Part shown: in pieces, positions 21,032 through 32,850 of the stretch
Layout: every line of letters starts with the position of its first letter
Numbering within the stretch: the stretch's first letter is position 1
DNA from: Conchocele bisecta
Lineage: Eukaryota; Mollusca; Bivalvia; Lucinida; Thyasiridae
Assembly: GCA_029237695.1 (NCBI GenBank)
Contig: CM055271.1
Location: 29,542,695 to 29,606,694 of the forward strand
DNA: 64,000 bases
Direction of reading: 5' to 3'
Notes under the pieces: generated by a model
The model's database searches: none
Told to the model about the DNA's origin: nothing
The model's input: the letters and a program-made list of their open reading frames with translations, nothing else
Position numbers and translations under genes: made by a program

Positions 21032-22943
21032 ATGCCTCCAAAACGAGCTACATATTCAACACAGGAAGTTGTTGACATTCTATTCCGTGTTCCTGGAGAT
21101 GGAAACGTGTCAGATGACCCAGATTTTAGTGGTTCTGATGGTGAATTCGATTGTGTCAGTGATAATGATTCCTGTACTACAAGATAGTGATCATGATTCT
21201 GCTGTCAGTGAAAATGTACCGAGTGACTCGACTGTCAACAGAAAAACCCACAGCCACCTGTTCTTGGAAGAAGACGCGGTCGCGGCTGTGGCGGTAGAGG
21301 GAATTCCAGGCTGCCAAGGAGTGCCAGTGCTGGTTTGACACAGGACAACAGTGTCCTTGATGAACAGGTTAATGTCCTATATCCCCAATTTTCTCCAGCA
21401 GATAGAAATTATGTTCCAGGTGGAACGACAATGCTTTCATCAACGGCGCGCCCATTAGAGTTTTGGAAGTTATTATTTCCTGACGATTTGTTACAGACCA
21501 TTGTCAATGAAACAAACCGATATGCCAATCAGCGTAACTACAAGCGCTGGTATAATACCAGTGCAGAGGAACTGATATGCTTCTTTGGACTAATATCCGC
21601 CCTTGGAATTCACAAACTTCCTTCCATGCGGGACATCTGGTCCGGCGACTGGGTTTTGGGACTATCTGCGTTAGCGAAATATATGACGAAGAACAGGTTT
21701 GTTGCATTGTGGGGATGCTTACATATAGTGGACAATGTTGCTTATCTTCAAGGAAATCCACAGGAAGTGCAACATACGACAAACTATATAAGCTTAGGCC
21801 TGCCCTATGACACTAAATGAAACATTCAAGGGTCATTACAATCTGCATCAAAATATCTCCGTCGACGAGGCGATGGTAAAGGGAAAAGGGAAAAATCCGT
21901 AAAACAATATATGCCTATGAAACCGATAAAGAGGGGAACAAAAATCTGGTGTATTGCCGATTCACATACTGGCTATTTTATACAGCTTCCAAATTTATGC
22001 TGGAAAGCAGGGAGAAGTTACAGAAGTGGGACTCGGTGGACGTGTGGTAATGGACTTGTGTCAGGGACTCGGCGGTCGAAACCACGTACTATACACTGAC
22101 AATTTTTTCACAAATGTGCCATTGGCTAAGCAGCTAAGTACCATAGATGTATTTATTTGTGGAACAATTCGAGCAAACAGAGTTGGATTCCCAGCAGTCC
22201 TGAAGACTACTGATATGGCAAAAGTGGACCGCGGCGTGTTTTCATACAGCGAGAATTGAGAACGACCTACATGCTGTAACCTGGAAGGACACGAAACTTG
22301 TCAGTCTTATTTCAAATATAAGCTCTTCAAGGTCAAATACTACAGTAATGAGAAGGAATGGGTGATGGAACAATGACAGCAATACCTTGTCCTCCATGCA
22401 TACCACTCTACAATAAGAACATGGGAGCCGTGGATAGAAGTGATGCTGCTGTCCGGCCTTATCATGTTGACCGCAAGTGCCGACGCTGGTGGATGCGCCT
22501 TTCCTCTCCCTTGTCCTTGACCGTGTGCGAGTCAACTCCTACATTCTCTATGTTGATAACTTTGGGAAATGGCCTGTGACATCCAAGCTTATGTCACACA
22601 AAGAGTATGTTTGTGAGCTCACACATGACATGTTGGGTACATTCTGTGGAAGAAAAACTCCTGGACGGAAATCCAATCGTGTAGTGCCCATGGTACGGGA
22701 GCGTGGGCATGAAAATGTCAATGTTGTGCGGCTAGGACTCCTGAAAATAAAAAGGGACGTTGCGAACATTGCTGCAAACACGGAGGTCCTCGTGTGCGAC
22801 AGGAAACACGTATGGGATGTGAAGTCTGTACCGTACGGCTGTGTCCAAGTTATTGTCACGACGCATATCACAGAAGAATCACTGGTGTTTTATCACCACC
22901 AACAAGTGCAGATGAGAGCACTGAAGACTCTGGTAGTGACTAG
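21032..22943 (+). pseudogene. piggyBac B transposase with many frameshifts
   Basis: It starts MPPKRATYSTQEVV with an acidic N-terminus, then a Gly/Arg patch and the transposase domain: PLEFWKLLFPDDLLQTIVNE, NYKRWYNTSAEELICFFGL, SVDEAMVKG (first Asp), YTDNFFTNVPLAK (second), NKNMGAVDRSDA (third), KCRRWWMRL. The Cys-rich C-terminus is legible (RCEHCCKHGG, GCEVCTVRLCPSYCHDAYH) and ends at TAG 22941-22943. Frames change at least at about 21170, 21790, 21885, 21975, 22255, 22500 and 22740. All three catalytic Asp positions survive, scattered over frames. It belongs to a different lineage from A and C. Confidence 0.9.
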
Positions 22944-23264
22944 GACCTGCAGTAAGCTTATTGGAAGGACCCTTCTGTATGCTTGTATATATTTGTGTTC
23001 TTGGAACTTTAGTGTTCATATATGAAGCGACGTACATGTACGTGAACATGGGCACAACAAAAAGTAATTTATGTATGCAAATTTTATGCAAATTTTATGC
23101 AAATTTTATGCAAATATGTTTTCGGCTTGTGCCAATTGGATTTCAAATGACAGCATACACTCACTATAGTATCTAAGAACACAAATATATATAATATGAG
23201 GGTTATCAATGCACTACAACTAAATATTTTGACGGATACAAACATTCTGTAAGGGGCAAAGATT

Positions 23265-24010
23265 TCTGGAAATTCTCGTCAAATGTCTGATATATCCATA
23301 TGCAATCATGAATCCTACCCCAAACAAAGTATGTATATCATATTATGATGTTCCTATTCATTGAGCAAGTAAAACTGCCAAATAATCAACATTTTGCTTT
23401 AAACTTGCATGAATTTAATGATTTTTTCATATTTTTTTTATAAATTGGCTAATTTGCATATGCAAATGAGTCATCAATATGCAAATTGTATGCAACACAT
23501 ATGTACTAATGTTCAATATGCAATACCCTTCCAGAATAATATATTGGTTTCATGGCCTTTATTTCAGAAGTAAAAGGTCTTGACCATATATACATTGGTT
23601 ACCCATTTTCGAGAAGTTTTCCGGAAATTCTCGTCAAATGACGGTTATATCTGTATATCCATAAAAAGGTATACACTCTTGAATCCTACCCCAAACAAAT
23701 TATGTAGATCATATTATGATGTTCCTGTAAATTGGGAAAGTAAAACATGCTAAATACTGCACAGTTTGCCTGAAACTTGCATGAATTTCATGTGAATACT
23801 CAAGTTTTTGCCGTAATTTTGATAAATTGGTTGATTTGCATATGCAAATGAGCTCATTAATATGCAAATTATATGCAAAAAATATGTACTTTAAATTCAG
23901 GACTCGATACCCTTCCAGAATATATATGGTTTCATGGTATTTATATTAGAAATAAAGAGTCTATACCACATATACTTTGGTTACCCATTTTGGGCAACAT
24001 TTGCCCAGTT
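23265..24010 (+). repeat. Two-unit tandem repeat in the 3' part of piggyBac B
   Basis: Units of about 350-370 bp share GGAAATTCTCGTCAAATG, GAATCCTACCCCAAACAAA, TCATATTATGATGTTCCT and TTTGCATATGCAAATGAG. Each is followed by TGGTTACCCATTTT. Upstream (23075-23115) TGCAAATTTTA is repeated four times. Confidence 0.75.
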
Positions 24011-24033
24011 TAATCTGGGCACATAAGGGTTAA

Positions 24034-24364
24034 ACAGGTCTACATATTAAAATTGTTACATATGAACTCTATCAAATAACTATTGACGAATATGGGCTTT
24101 AAAACATATGACATTAGTATATACATATGATCGTTAACAGTCTGATGATAGAAATCTGCTATAGACACATTTCCGAAGAAACATTGGAATAGCGAACGAG
24201 AGCGCGCGCCATATTTCAACACTGAAAGAGGAATTTTAATTTAAATCTACATTGTATTAAAATAGGCCTACACGTACCAGAATAGTGTCGTTTTGTTTTT
24301 TGGATTGTTACACTGTTGTTTAATTCACTGATTCATCCTACTGTCGAGTTCCCTACCGCAAAAT
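24034..24364. other. Spacer downstream of piggyBac B
   Basis: Non-coding. It has a GC patch (GAGAGCGCGCGCC at about 24200) that might mark a promoter-proximal region for the exon at 24365; that is speculative. Confidence 0.35.
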
Positions 24365-24446
24365 ATGTCTGGAAAGCGGATAGTGAAGATGACCAAAAAG
24401 TTTCTTGAGACTGAAGATCCAGAACTGAAACTTGCAAACAGAAAAG
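24365..24446 (+). CDS. Putative first coding exon
   Basis: ATG in the context AAATATG opens MSGKRIVKMTKKFLETEDPE, then LKLANRK, with a donor GTTTGT at 24447 in phase 1. The exons at 27350-27477 and 28269-28460 on the same strand also accept phase 1, so they could be joined with it across the piggyBac C insertion. The product is not recognised. Confidence 0.35.
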
Positions 24447-25466
24447 GTTTGTAACTTTGTTAACTTATTGGATGTGTATCACCAGATCACCATTCTATTA
24501 TAGCTATTCATCATTATTAGGGATCGTTGATCAGTGGTCTAGTGGTAAAACACTGGTCGAGTTTCAGTCAAAACGGCGGTAGCTGGACAACTCGCCCGCA
24601 AGTCAATTCGCCCGCTTTTTTGGTTCCCATATTATACCTGCGGTAAATTTTGATTATTTAATTATTAATTATCTGCGCCTTCTAGTCACTGCTAACTTGG
24701 ATTTGGAAGTGGAAATTTCACTGACTGCATGACGAAAGATAATTAGAAAATATGGCTTTTAGGATATATTTTGCAAAATGAAAAGGAAAAAAAAACAACC
24801 ACATTTTTGGTCAAATTAAATTGACTTCTGACCCCACTCACATAAAACGAGTGACGGTGGTTTCGTATACAGGTGGTTTCGTATACAATGTAATATAGGG
24901 CAAAAAATAGTGGTTTCGTATAATATCAATTATCGCTGAAATTACCTGTATATCACACCTGTTAATTGGCTGTCCAGTCACTGGTCATGCAGTTGAACGG
25001 TCATATTTCTGCGCGTGGAGCAGTTTACTCGTTAGATCAATTAGTGTAATATGTGAGATACTGGATTCAATCAATTAACTATGATGCTGGCTTGTAAGCC
25101 TAGTTAATTATGCGCGTTCAAGCCGAGTTATATGCCACCTACACAAGCGTCTGCAACTTGTATAAATGTTGCAGCTATTCACAGCAATGTCATTACAACC
25201 ATTACAACCATGGAATCGGTATCGCTTTGCGAACAACAGCATATTCTTTCGTCTCTGCAATCCGCAGGAATCCGTGTTCGGTCTTGAAAAAGATAAAAAA
25301 AAAAAACATGAGAATTACATGATGTTTTCACTGAATGGCTAACAGTGTAAACCTTGATTACATGGCACATATGTATAGAGCTTAGAGCATATTCTTGTGC
25401 AAATTAAATGTCTCCAAAATGTCTCCAAAATATTTTTAATTCAGAAATATGATATTTATTTTACAG
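24447..25466. other. Spacer with a tRNA-like A box
   Basis: TCAGTGGTCTAGTGGTAAAA at 24530 is a good A-box-like sequence but no B box follows at the right distance, so at most it is a SINE head fragment. The words GTGGTTTCGTATA are repeated three times at 24855-24920. No gene. Confidence 0.35.
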
Positions 25467-26962
25467 ATTGAAGACTTCACAGAGGCTACTGGGGCACATC
25501 TCCCAGATGAATTTGATGCCGGAACCGCGACACCACTGGAGTACTTCTGGCAGGTGTTTAAACCGGAGATGTTCCAGCCCATGGCCCGGCACACAAATAA
25601 TTACGCCTGGTGGAAAATGGACCAAGCTTGGGCTATCGACCCACGGTGGACCGAGACGGATGCAACCGAGCTTCGTGCATATGTTGGCATCAACATATTG
25701 ATGGGTGTAAATAGTTTGCCAGAAGCCGACATGTACGTACTGGTCACAGAACCAGTACGTTGGAAACCAGGGCGTGGCGAATACAATGACATGCAACAGA
25801 TATCAGAAACTTAGTCAGTATTTCCACGTCTCTGACCGCGCCTCCGAGCCACAAGGACAACCAACGTACGATAAACTGTATAAAGTTCGGCCAGCACTCA
25901 ATCATGTGATGGACACATTTCCTTCGGTTTATCGGCTTGGAAGAGAAATCGCCATCGACGAAGCCATGGTGAAGTACACTGGCAGACTAGCATTTTGTCA
26001 GTATATGCCAGCCAAGCCAATTAAGCGCGGCATAAAGATCTGGATGCTGTGCGACGCCAAAACAGCATATCTGTCACGGCTAGATGTCTACCTCGGGCGA
26101 CAGAATAATCAAACCGAGCATGGCCTAGGATATAATGTGGTGACCAAACTGACGGACAACCTACAGAAGTCTTATCGCCATGTCCACTTTGACAACTTTT
26201 TTACGGGCGTTCCACTGATGGAAACACTGTTAGAGAATGGTCTCTACGCCTGCGGTACAGTGCGTGTAAACCGCAAGCAGTTTCCCAAGGAATAGAAAAA
26301 ACCATGTGATGTAAAAAACCGTGGTGACTTCAAAGTCCAACAGAAGGGTGACAGCAACCTAACAGCAAGCGTCTGGAAGGACAAGAAGTTGGTGTACCAC
26401 CTGTCCACCCTCAGTGACCCGAAGTTGGAGTTGGATGCACAGCGGCGATGTGGCCAGAATGTACTCCAACTGAAACAACCACACTCCGTCTCCAGCTACA
26501 ACCAATTTATGGGTGGGGTCGATCTCCATGACCAGTACAGGATGAAGTATGAGGTGGGCCGCAATTCCAAGAAATGGTGGCGCTATTTGTTTTGGTTCGT
26601 CATCAACTGCGCCATCGTCAATGCCTTCATCCTGTACAAAGCAACATCACGTCGTGCCACAAAAAAGAAGCGGTACAGCCACTTGGATTTTTGTCTTGAC
26701 CTCGTCCGTGACCTCATCGGTTTTTTCCAGACGAAAACGGTTCGGCGTTGAGGCTGACAATGTTGGACTTGTCGACGGGCAAAATATCCAAGGCCACATA
26801 AATGGCCGCCTTGATGGACCTAAGCGCCGGTGTCGCTACTATCTACAATACCTCAAGCAGAGGCGCGACACAGTGTTCGGCTGTTCAGTGTGTAATGTAC
26901 ATAAAATTTGTGTAAAGACGGATGTCATGGCACTTTTCACAACATGCACTGACCTAATGTGA
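25467..26962 (+). pseudogene. piggyBac C transposase exon 2, triad intact but frame broken
   Basis: After TTTTACAG the product starts IEDFTEATGAHLPDEF and aligns with exon 2 of piggyBac A throughout. It keeps IDEAMVKYTGR, HFDNFFTGVPLM and GGVDLHDQY, that is all three catalytic Asp, and the Cys-rich tail (RCRYYL, FGCSVC). Lesions: a small insertion with a CGTA duplication near 25735; TAG at 26293-26295; frameshifts near 26730 and 26910. An exon 1 equivalent and TTAA-flanked termini were not found, so this is an internal fragment or has decayed ends. A and C complement each other's gaps, which shows they descend from one family. Confidence 0.88.
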
Positions 26963-27349
26963 ATGTGTCATTATGTTTATAGACATGTACATATGTACAG
27001 GTTAGTTTATTAGTACATGGAAATGTGAAATCAAAATATCTAGTTAGTACTGTTTTACATATAAATTGTGTAAATTTCATCACAAGTGATTATCGTCGCA
27101 GAGTTTTTATTACAAGGCAGTGTGCACTCCTGTATGTGTATTAATCGGTAAGCATATGCGTTTGCACACACATAAATACCTAAATGGCATTTATATTGTT
27201 TAAGGATATATACTATACATTAAGACTTCTGTACATTACGTACGTATTAGCAGTAAATAATGTTTTTGTATAGAATCCATTGATATGGAATGAATTTAGT
27301 TAGTTTGGCAACATCTCTGTTTCACTTGGACATGTGTTGCTATTTTCAG
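26963..27349. other. Spacer
   Basis: AT-rich, no gene. It ends in TATTTTCAG, the acceptor for the next exon. Confidence 0.4.
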
Positions 27350-27477
27350 GCCAGTTATTCAGCATATATGGAAAAGGAATGACAGAACTGGACAAGGAAG
27401 AGTTGTGGACTAAGACAATTGTGCCCAGGCTCAATAATAAGATCAAGGCCATAAGGAATGACAAATACAACAATTAG
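27350..27477 (+). CDS. Terminal exon, BEN-gene-like C-terminus
   Basis: After TATTTTCAG, phase 1 reads QLFSIYGKGMTELDKEELWT, then KTIVPRLNNKIKAIRNDKYN, with TAG at 27475-27477. The exon at 41793, which follows a BEN-like exon, has the same pattern (HIFSRY, DK, then WEKIVKGLNDKIRKLR). The two appear to be paralogous last exons, so this may be the 3' end of another BEN-type gene. No BEN exon lies immediately upstream; piggyBac C sits there instead. Confidence 0.5.
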
Positions 27478-27589
27478 TGTTTAGAATTAGAATTTGCGCC
27501 TCAGAGTTTTTGTCACACCCACTTGCAGACAATACAATATGATAATCAATTTGGCATGTGTCCGTCAATGTGTCGTGATATTGGCAAGA
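27478..27589. other. Short spacer after the terminal exon
   Basis: Presumed 3' UTR; nothing distinctive. Confidence 0.3.
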
Positions 27590-27957
27590 TTTCAATGAAA
27601 TTTTGGTCAAGATTTCACTAGTATTGGTCCAAATTTGATGAGATTTCACCAAAATTCTGGTGAAATCTCATTGAAATCTCATTGAAATCTCACCAAAATT
27701 TCATTGAAAGAATTGGTAGAAATTTGATGAGATTTTATGGAAATTTTTGTGAAATTTCACCAAAATTTTGAGAGATTTCACTGAAATTACACCAAAATTT
27801 TGAGCATGAAATATTGCTGAAATGGTAGAAATTTTGGTGATATTTCAGTTACATTTCAATAACAATTTGATAATTTTTCAGTGAAATTTCAATTTATTTC
27901 TACCAAATCTTTCAGTGAAATTTCAGTGAAATTTCAGTGTGCTAATTTTCACTGGGG
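27590..27957 (+). repeat. Palindromic-word array 2 (GAAATTTC type)
   Basis: Dense, irregular mixture of GAAATTTC, TGAGATTTCA/TGAAATCTCA and CACCAAAATT/AATTTTGGTG in both orientations, so it can fold on itself in many registers. No fixed period. It ends ATTTTCACTGGGG (27945-27957), the motif shared with arrays 1, 3 and 4. Confidence 0.8.
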
Positions 27958-28268
27958 AATTAAGTGTTTGAGTGATATATATTTATACAATGTAGGATAA
28001 TTAATGTCAAGAAGAAGTATATATACACAAAAATAATTAATGTTTATTCGCAACCAGAGAAAGCATTTGGAAGGAAATGATCATGAACTGGGCTATCACG
28101 AAGGTGTCTTGCCTAAGGAATGCTGACAGGCCAGTGTCTGGGTTCGAATGCGGGACCTCTGGACCTTACTTAATAGACTTACTCAGTAACATTACAAGAC
28201 AGACATGTATACTGCCTAGGAAAAGGCCTGATGTACGTTATATCAATTCAATTAATTTCCATTCACAG

Positions 28269-28460
28269 CCCCCTATGTCAGAGTGAAATTCATTGATGAC
28301 GAGGAGGAAGAGCTGTTTGGCTCGGCCCTCCTCAACGATGAAATCCTCACGCTTCAGGATGAGCCTCTAAAGTTCAAAGAGTTGTTTGTGGGCCAGAAAG
28401 TGGTAGCCCGTTGGAAACGGATAAACCACTACGAAGTCACTGTAGTGGAGATTTATAGAG
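28269..28460 (+). CDS. Exon encoding an acidic linker and a possible Tudor/SH3-like domain
   Basis: It is bounded by ATTCACAG and GTAAGT, in phase 1-1 with 63 codons. The product begins PYVRVKFIDDEEEELFGSAL and continues to LFVGQKVVARWKRINHYEVT, then VVEIYRG. The second half resembles a small beta-barrel (Tudor/PWWP/SH3-like) by its G-x-VVARW and Y-x-VTVVEI strands; this is a similarity by eye only. It may join the phase-1 exon at 24365. Confidence 0.5.
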
Positions 28461-28938
28461 GTAAGTCAACTAATTGTGTGTGTGTAATTGTGTTTAACAG
28501 CCTATCAACAGCTAAGGTCATTTAAAGCCGGGCAAGTAAACTATAATATATTGAAATATTTATGAGCAGGGTTCTCGTTGTCGGTCGCCAAAATCACCTC
28601 GGTGAAAATAATAAAAAGTCAATTAATAAGAACATTAATTAGGGTCTATAAATCGCCACGTCAAAAAAAGAAAAGAAAAACAAATTGAAACAAATATATA
28701 TATTTTTTTGAAGTGGCAAATATTTTTTATTTTCACCAGCGGAATCCTTGATGAGTGAATTGCTCTGTCAATCGCCATGCAATTCTATTCTGTAGAATAA
28801 AGTACATACACTTAGGTGGATTTTGCTTTTTTCACTTTAATTGTCAACGTGGACAGAAATTAATATTTCGATCAGAGATGAAAATTAAGGCGAACAGCTC
28901 CACGCGACAAAAATTAACTTAATTTCCCATTTTTCACT
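28461..28938. other. Spacer with fragment of a dispersed repeat
   Basis: 28488-28535 (TTTAACAGCCTATCAACAGC, then AAGGTCATTTAAAGCCGG) matches the dispersed element also seen at 45088-45170 and 51545-51605. The rest is AT-rich. Confidence 0.5.
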
Positions 28939-29448
28939 TTAACCCTTCACTTGCTGTTCGCGTATATATACGCGACGAGAGTAACCTCCCCTCAATGCTC
29001 TTCGCGTATATTTACGTTTCCAATACCGACCTAATCGGGCACCTGTTTACGCGCGTGCAATTCTACAGACGTCTTTGCTTTCTGATTGGTTGTAAGATGG
29101 ATTCCCGTTACTAAATATAGACAAGTTATTACCGGTTTACTAAATTTAGGCGAAATTAAAGGTATTTCCTTGCACTTGCTTGCGGTCAACTTTGTAGGTC
29201 GAAAGAAAATGGCGGCGCCTATAGAAAGTGATTTGGAAGACAATGATTTTGCGCAGATATTCGATAATTCTGACTCTGAATCAGACTTTGAAGGGTTCGA
29301 ACTGGAAGAAATCATAATAAATGGAAATGTGTTAGGCGAATTTGTCATTGAACAGTCCGCAAAAGATCGCGAACTCCCAATTGACATCGAAAATGACTGG
29401 CATTACATACATGATAAAACAAAACAAATATTGAAAACACACCTGTAA
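28939..29448 (+). mobile_element. piggyBac D, 5' end and N-terminal fragment
   Basis: TTAA at 28939-28942 is followed by a CCC-type terminus (CCCTTCACTTGCTGTTCGCG). That runs into CGCGTATATATACGCG, a 16-bp palindrome, and a second diverged copy of GCTNTTCGCGTATAT at 28999. The first coding exon-like ORF is 29209-29448. No matching right end was found in the window, so the element is 3' truncated here or interrupted. Confidence 0.6.
29209..29448 (+). CDS. piggyBac-type acidic N-terminal ORF
   Basis: ATG in AAAATGGCGG gives MAAPIESDLEDNDFAQIFDN, then SDSESDFEGFELEE, like the acidic N-termini of piggyBac transposases (compare SDFEGFNPSD in A). It ends at TAA 29446 with no transposase core following. 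It is a fragment, or a first exon whose partner has gone. Fragment E at 52528 is a C-terminal part of such a gene but lies 23 kb away and cannot be assigned to the same copy. Confidence 0.5.
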   Translation: MAAPIESDLEDNDFAQIFDNSDSESDFEGFELEEIIINGNVLGEFVIEQSAKDRELPIDIENDWHYIHDKTKQILKTHL

Positions 29449-30281
29449 TTAGCTATTTTACCTGTATCACAGGGATGCACTCGACCGGCAGTTAAATGTT
29501 GAGACCTAAGTATATACATGAGGTTTGACTTCCGGTCGGCATGGAAGACGCCAGGTATGTTACATTTCAAGTTATTATTCTTACTATGTCAACTTAATTC
29601 TCTATTTCGTGCCTCTATCTACTCTTTAATACGTTAATGAAGCCTCGACAATTCGCATGATGTTGATATATGGGTCATTGTCAAAAAATGTAAATAAAAG
29701 TGTCCAAGTAATTTTGCTAGTTGTTTCTACACCCGTTTTCATTATACAGCAGTATTTTTTTTATTTATAATACCCATAGGGTGCATACAATACACGTAGA
29801 GTTCCATTCTTGGAGAAAATGTATCATTTGCATAACAATTTCCAAATCAATGCATACAGGTTATGAAAAATGGCCTGTCCAAAAATAGATACATGATATT
29901 ATAGCGTCAATATTGAACATGTAATGTATGTTAAACTTGAGGTTGTTTTTGGCATATAATTGTATTTATACCGTATTACAGATTCCAATGGTATGATTAG
30001 TTTGTTCACTATGCCTAATATGAAAATTATTATTGAAATGATGTGTCCAAAAGAGAAGCTTTCTCTCCTGTTACCGTATCATAAAATAGCCAAAAAAATA
30101 ATGAGTTCTCCCTGGTATGATACTGAGGCTGCTGCTATAAATAGAGGCACTTCCTCTTTAAACAAAATGGCAGACATGTGCTGTACCATTCCAAGCCAGT
30201 GAAGAATTCTACAGAACCAGTGGTCTAGCAGGTGAGTAGTACTTGTTTATTGCTTCTATACCGTTACCTGGGTATAGCACA
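29449..30281 (+). other. Spacer with one unrecognised ORF
   Basis: An open frame at 29960-30202 (contains FTMPNMKIIIEMMCPKEKLS) is followed 30 bp later by a donor-like CAG|GTGAGT at 30229. No domain was recognised and it may be chance. The rest is AT-rich. Confidence 0.3.
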
Positions 30282-30638
30282 ATAATTCCAGCATAAAAAT
30301 ATGTACACAATTCCCTAACATTTGATTGGCCCGTAGCAAGTCTCTGTCCAAAATGTATATCCCAGTAAACTCCCACACCGAACTACTTTCCATAACCGTG
30401 AGGAGAAGTTAAAATAATTCTTAAGAAAACGGAAAATAAACACATTTTCTTGATGAATTTATTTAAAATGCTGGAATTATAAGGAATGAATGGCCTTTTT
30501 GTGGAATTTATCGGGGATATAAACTTGGAAAAGTCGCGGGAATACTGGACAAGGCCTTCCGGCCTTCGTCCAGTATTCCCGCGACTTTTCCAAGTTTATA
30601 ACCCGATAAATTCCACAAAAAGGCCATTCATTCCTATA
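30282..30638 (+). mobile_element. Long-hairpin foldback element, copy 2
   Basis: Same structure and orientation as 19343-19701 with few substitutions, including the 5' block bounded by ATAATTCCAGC and GCTGGAATTAT. The long arms are nearly perfect complements. Confidence 0.9.
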
Positions 30639-30809
30639 GTATCAAACCACTCACACTTGTGTGCACCATGCACTGCGCAGTTTGCTGTATTTGGAATACA
30701 TGTATTTCCCTCTATCCCCATTCTCATATGGGCCCACCATTAATCATGTGGTTATGTTAGGTACCGATTTTTCCACCCTGTTACTATCTATCCTGTTACC
30801 ACACTTTTA
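30639..30809. other. Spacer
   Basis: No gene. It contains the first inverted occurrences of the CTGTTAC word that recurs in the next feature. Confidence 0.35.
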
Positions 30810-31650
30810 GTAACAGGACAGAACCACTCCAGTAACAGTATAGAATGCTGTTTTACTGTTTGTGTCATTATATTCTGCTGCACAGTTTTTGTAAAATAAC
30901 AAATAGTTGCGGGTACCGTTTGATAGCGAGTTGTATCTATATATATCATGAACATATCAAATATTCGATGAGACACCATCATTTTGAGTATATATGCAGT
31001 AAAGTAACAGGACTGATAAATTTAGTAACAGGATAGATTTGTTTTGCTTATAGACACATTTTCAAAGTACAATTTTTCCATAACATATTAATTTGTGGTT
31101 TATAATTGAAGTCTGACATCAAATCAACAATGTAAACTAAATAAATTTGGATACAATTCACAACACACTTCAGTTTTGAAACATCAGGTAAAAAAGGGTA
31201 ACGGGAAAGAACAGCTCAGTAACAGTAAATAACAAAAGATATATTACAGAAAATAACATACTTTTTACAAAATATGCTAATGGTGATTGCAACCATTCAC
31301 ATTATAGTATTCTCTGCTTATGACTGATCCCATGCACCAATGTTTATGCATACAGTACGCCATATTCTAACATATTTGACAACAAACTTCATTTCTTCAC
31401 CAGTACATGCGCACTGGTAACATGAAAGAATAAGTGATAACAGGAAAGAAATAATTTGATAAAACATTATAATAAATGTACTTGGCTGTCCATATAGCAA
31501 CTTATTTCTCAATCAAAACCTATCACTAAAACCAATATCGAACTTTAGTATACATAATGTTCAAACATATTTCATGACAAAAGTCGTTTATCCAAAACTA
31601 ACTGTAAAATGGTAACAGGAAAGAAAAAGTTGGTAACAGTAAAATAATAT
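30810..31650 (+). repeat. Diverged tandem array with about 195-bp period
   Basis: Paired words GTAACAGG...GTAACAG, 20-22 bp apart, occur at 30810/30832, 31004/31025, 31198/31219, 31417/31437 and 31612/31633. Unit spacings are 194, 194, 219 and 195 bp. Sequence between pairs is strongly diverged, so the array is easily missed. Several pairs are followed by GAAAGAA or GATAGATT. Confidence 0.65.
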
Positions 31651-32583
31651 TTTAACAAGATAGATTGTATTCGCCTTCCACAATACAGTATCAATACATG
31701 TACTTTGAGTTTCGTTTAAGCATGTGCTACGAGACATTCGCGTCATAATCCGTGACAGACATGTAGAAGTGCACACTTGCAATGTAGCCTATATGTTTCT
31801 GATTATTGTGTTCGAGGGATGATTCCGGATTCTTTGACTATCACATGTATTTTTTTTCCTCCCTGTATCCATTGCAGTTGTGTGTTCTACGTGTACGTCT
31901 CGCTGCTCCAGTGGCACAACGCGGTCAAGCCGGGCTCTGCATCTGCTTCGCACTGCGTATACCATTCAACGCTTCCACCACACAGGTAGGTGAAAATTTA
32001 TTGTGTAATGATTATTCATTCTGTATGCCTCCACTACCGAAATGTACACAGGAGGGGCAATGGTGTTACCCATGTCCGTCTGTATGTCCGCATTTCCGTA
32101 TGTCCCTGTACAGGAGTTAGGATTCTAAGAAAACAATTATACATATTCCAAGACAAACTGACTTTTTAAAAACTACATAATTTGATAACAGAAAATAAAT
32201 AGTTTTACACATGCATAATACATTGGTGTATGTTGTGGACATGTATGCATATGTTGCACTGTCTGGAAAACTGGGGTTTTCTGGCTTTGTGACCATTTGA
32301 AAAATAGAGTAATAAAAGAAATCAATTCACCCACAGAGACCAGGAGGCACATGCAAACGAAACTAAACTTTTCCGCCACACAAAGATGGCACGCATACAG
32401 TGGTAGTGAGAACCTTCATATTTAGTCAGTGAAACACCAACCATGAATCAAGCAAACAGTAGACATTCTTGCCAAGAAGCAGTAATGTATTAAAGGATCA
32501 TGATCTATGATAATCACATGCCAAATTGACAGACACTCGCTGTCACATCTAAATTATAGCTCTACATTGATTTTGATTTTCAG
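31651..32583. other. Spacer with a possible exon
   Basis: 31878-31985 (108 bp) lies between TCCATTGCAG and GTAGGTG and is GC-richer than its surroundings. More than one frame is open, so no product is proposed. The rest is AT-rich and featureless. Confidence 0.3.
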
Positions 32584-32850
32584 GCTATACTATGGCTCTG
32601 TCTGCGGCCGAGAAGCAGTGACGTTACAGGGCAAAAAGAGATGCCGATAAAATGAGACGTGAAGCTTATCTGAAGAAAGAAAGAGATAAATACCAGAGTG
32701 ACAAAGCCATTGGGAAAAAAGAAACAAATGGAAGATATGACAGCAAGGGAACATCAAGCTGTTAAAAAAAAGTGGAAGATGTATAAGCGGTCTGTGAAAA
32801 AGAGACAGAACTTTTTTCTGAACCAGGAAAACCAAATGACACCACCTTGT
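32584..32850 (+). pseudogene. N-terminal exon of a basic-domain gene family
   Basis: After TGATTTTCAG, ATG at 32592 reads MALSAAEKQ, then TGA at 32619-32621. It continues RYRAKRDADKMRREAYLKKE and, after a frameshift near 32715, MEDMTAREHQAVKKKWKMYK. I recognise this very basic R-x-R-R-DAD module as the N-terminus of a widespread multi-copy invertebrate/vertebrate family of unknown function. Its later part (a cross-linked basic coiled coil with an SPRTKT-like motif) is found at 43065-43536 on the same strand. The stop and the frameshift make it a pseudogene as read. Confidence 0.6.

Larger units (their letters stand above)
20619..24033 (+). mobile_element. piggyBac element B, complete ends
   Basis: TTAA at 20619-20622 and 24030-24033 flank perfect 14-bp terminal repeats: CCCTTATGTGCCCA (20623-20636) and its complement (24016-24029). 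The body is 3407 bp. A transposase pseudogene occupies 21032-22943. The 3' kilobase holds an imperfect two-unit tandem repeat rich in TGCAAAT/ATTTGCATA words. The perfect terminal repeats against a multiply broken gene suggest mobilisation in trans after the gene decayed, or selection-free decay of a younger insert. Confidence 0.95.
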
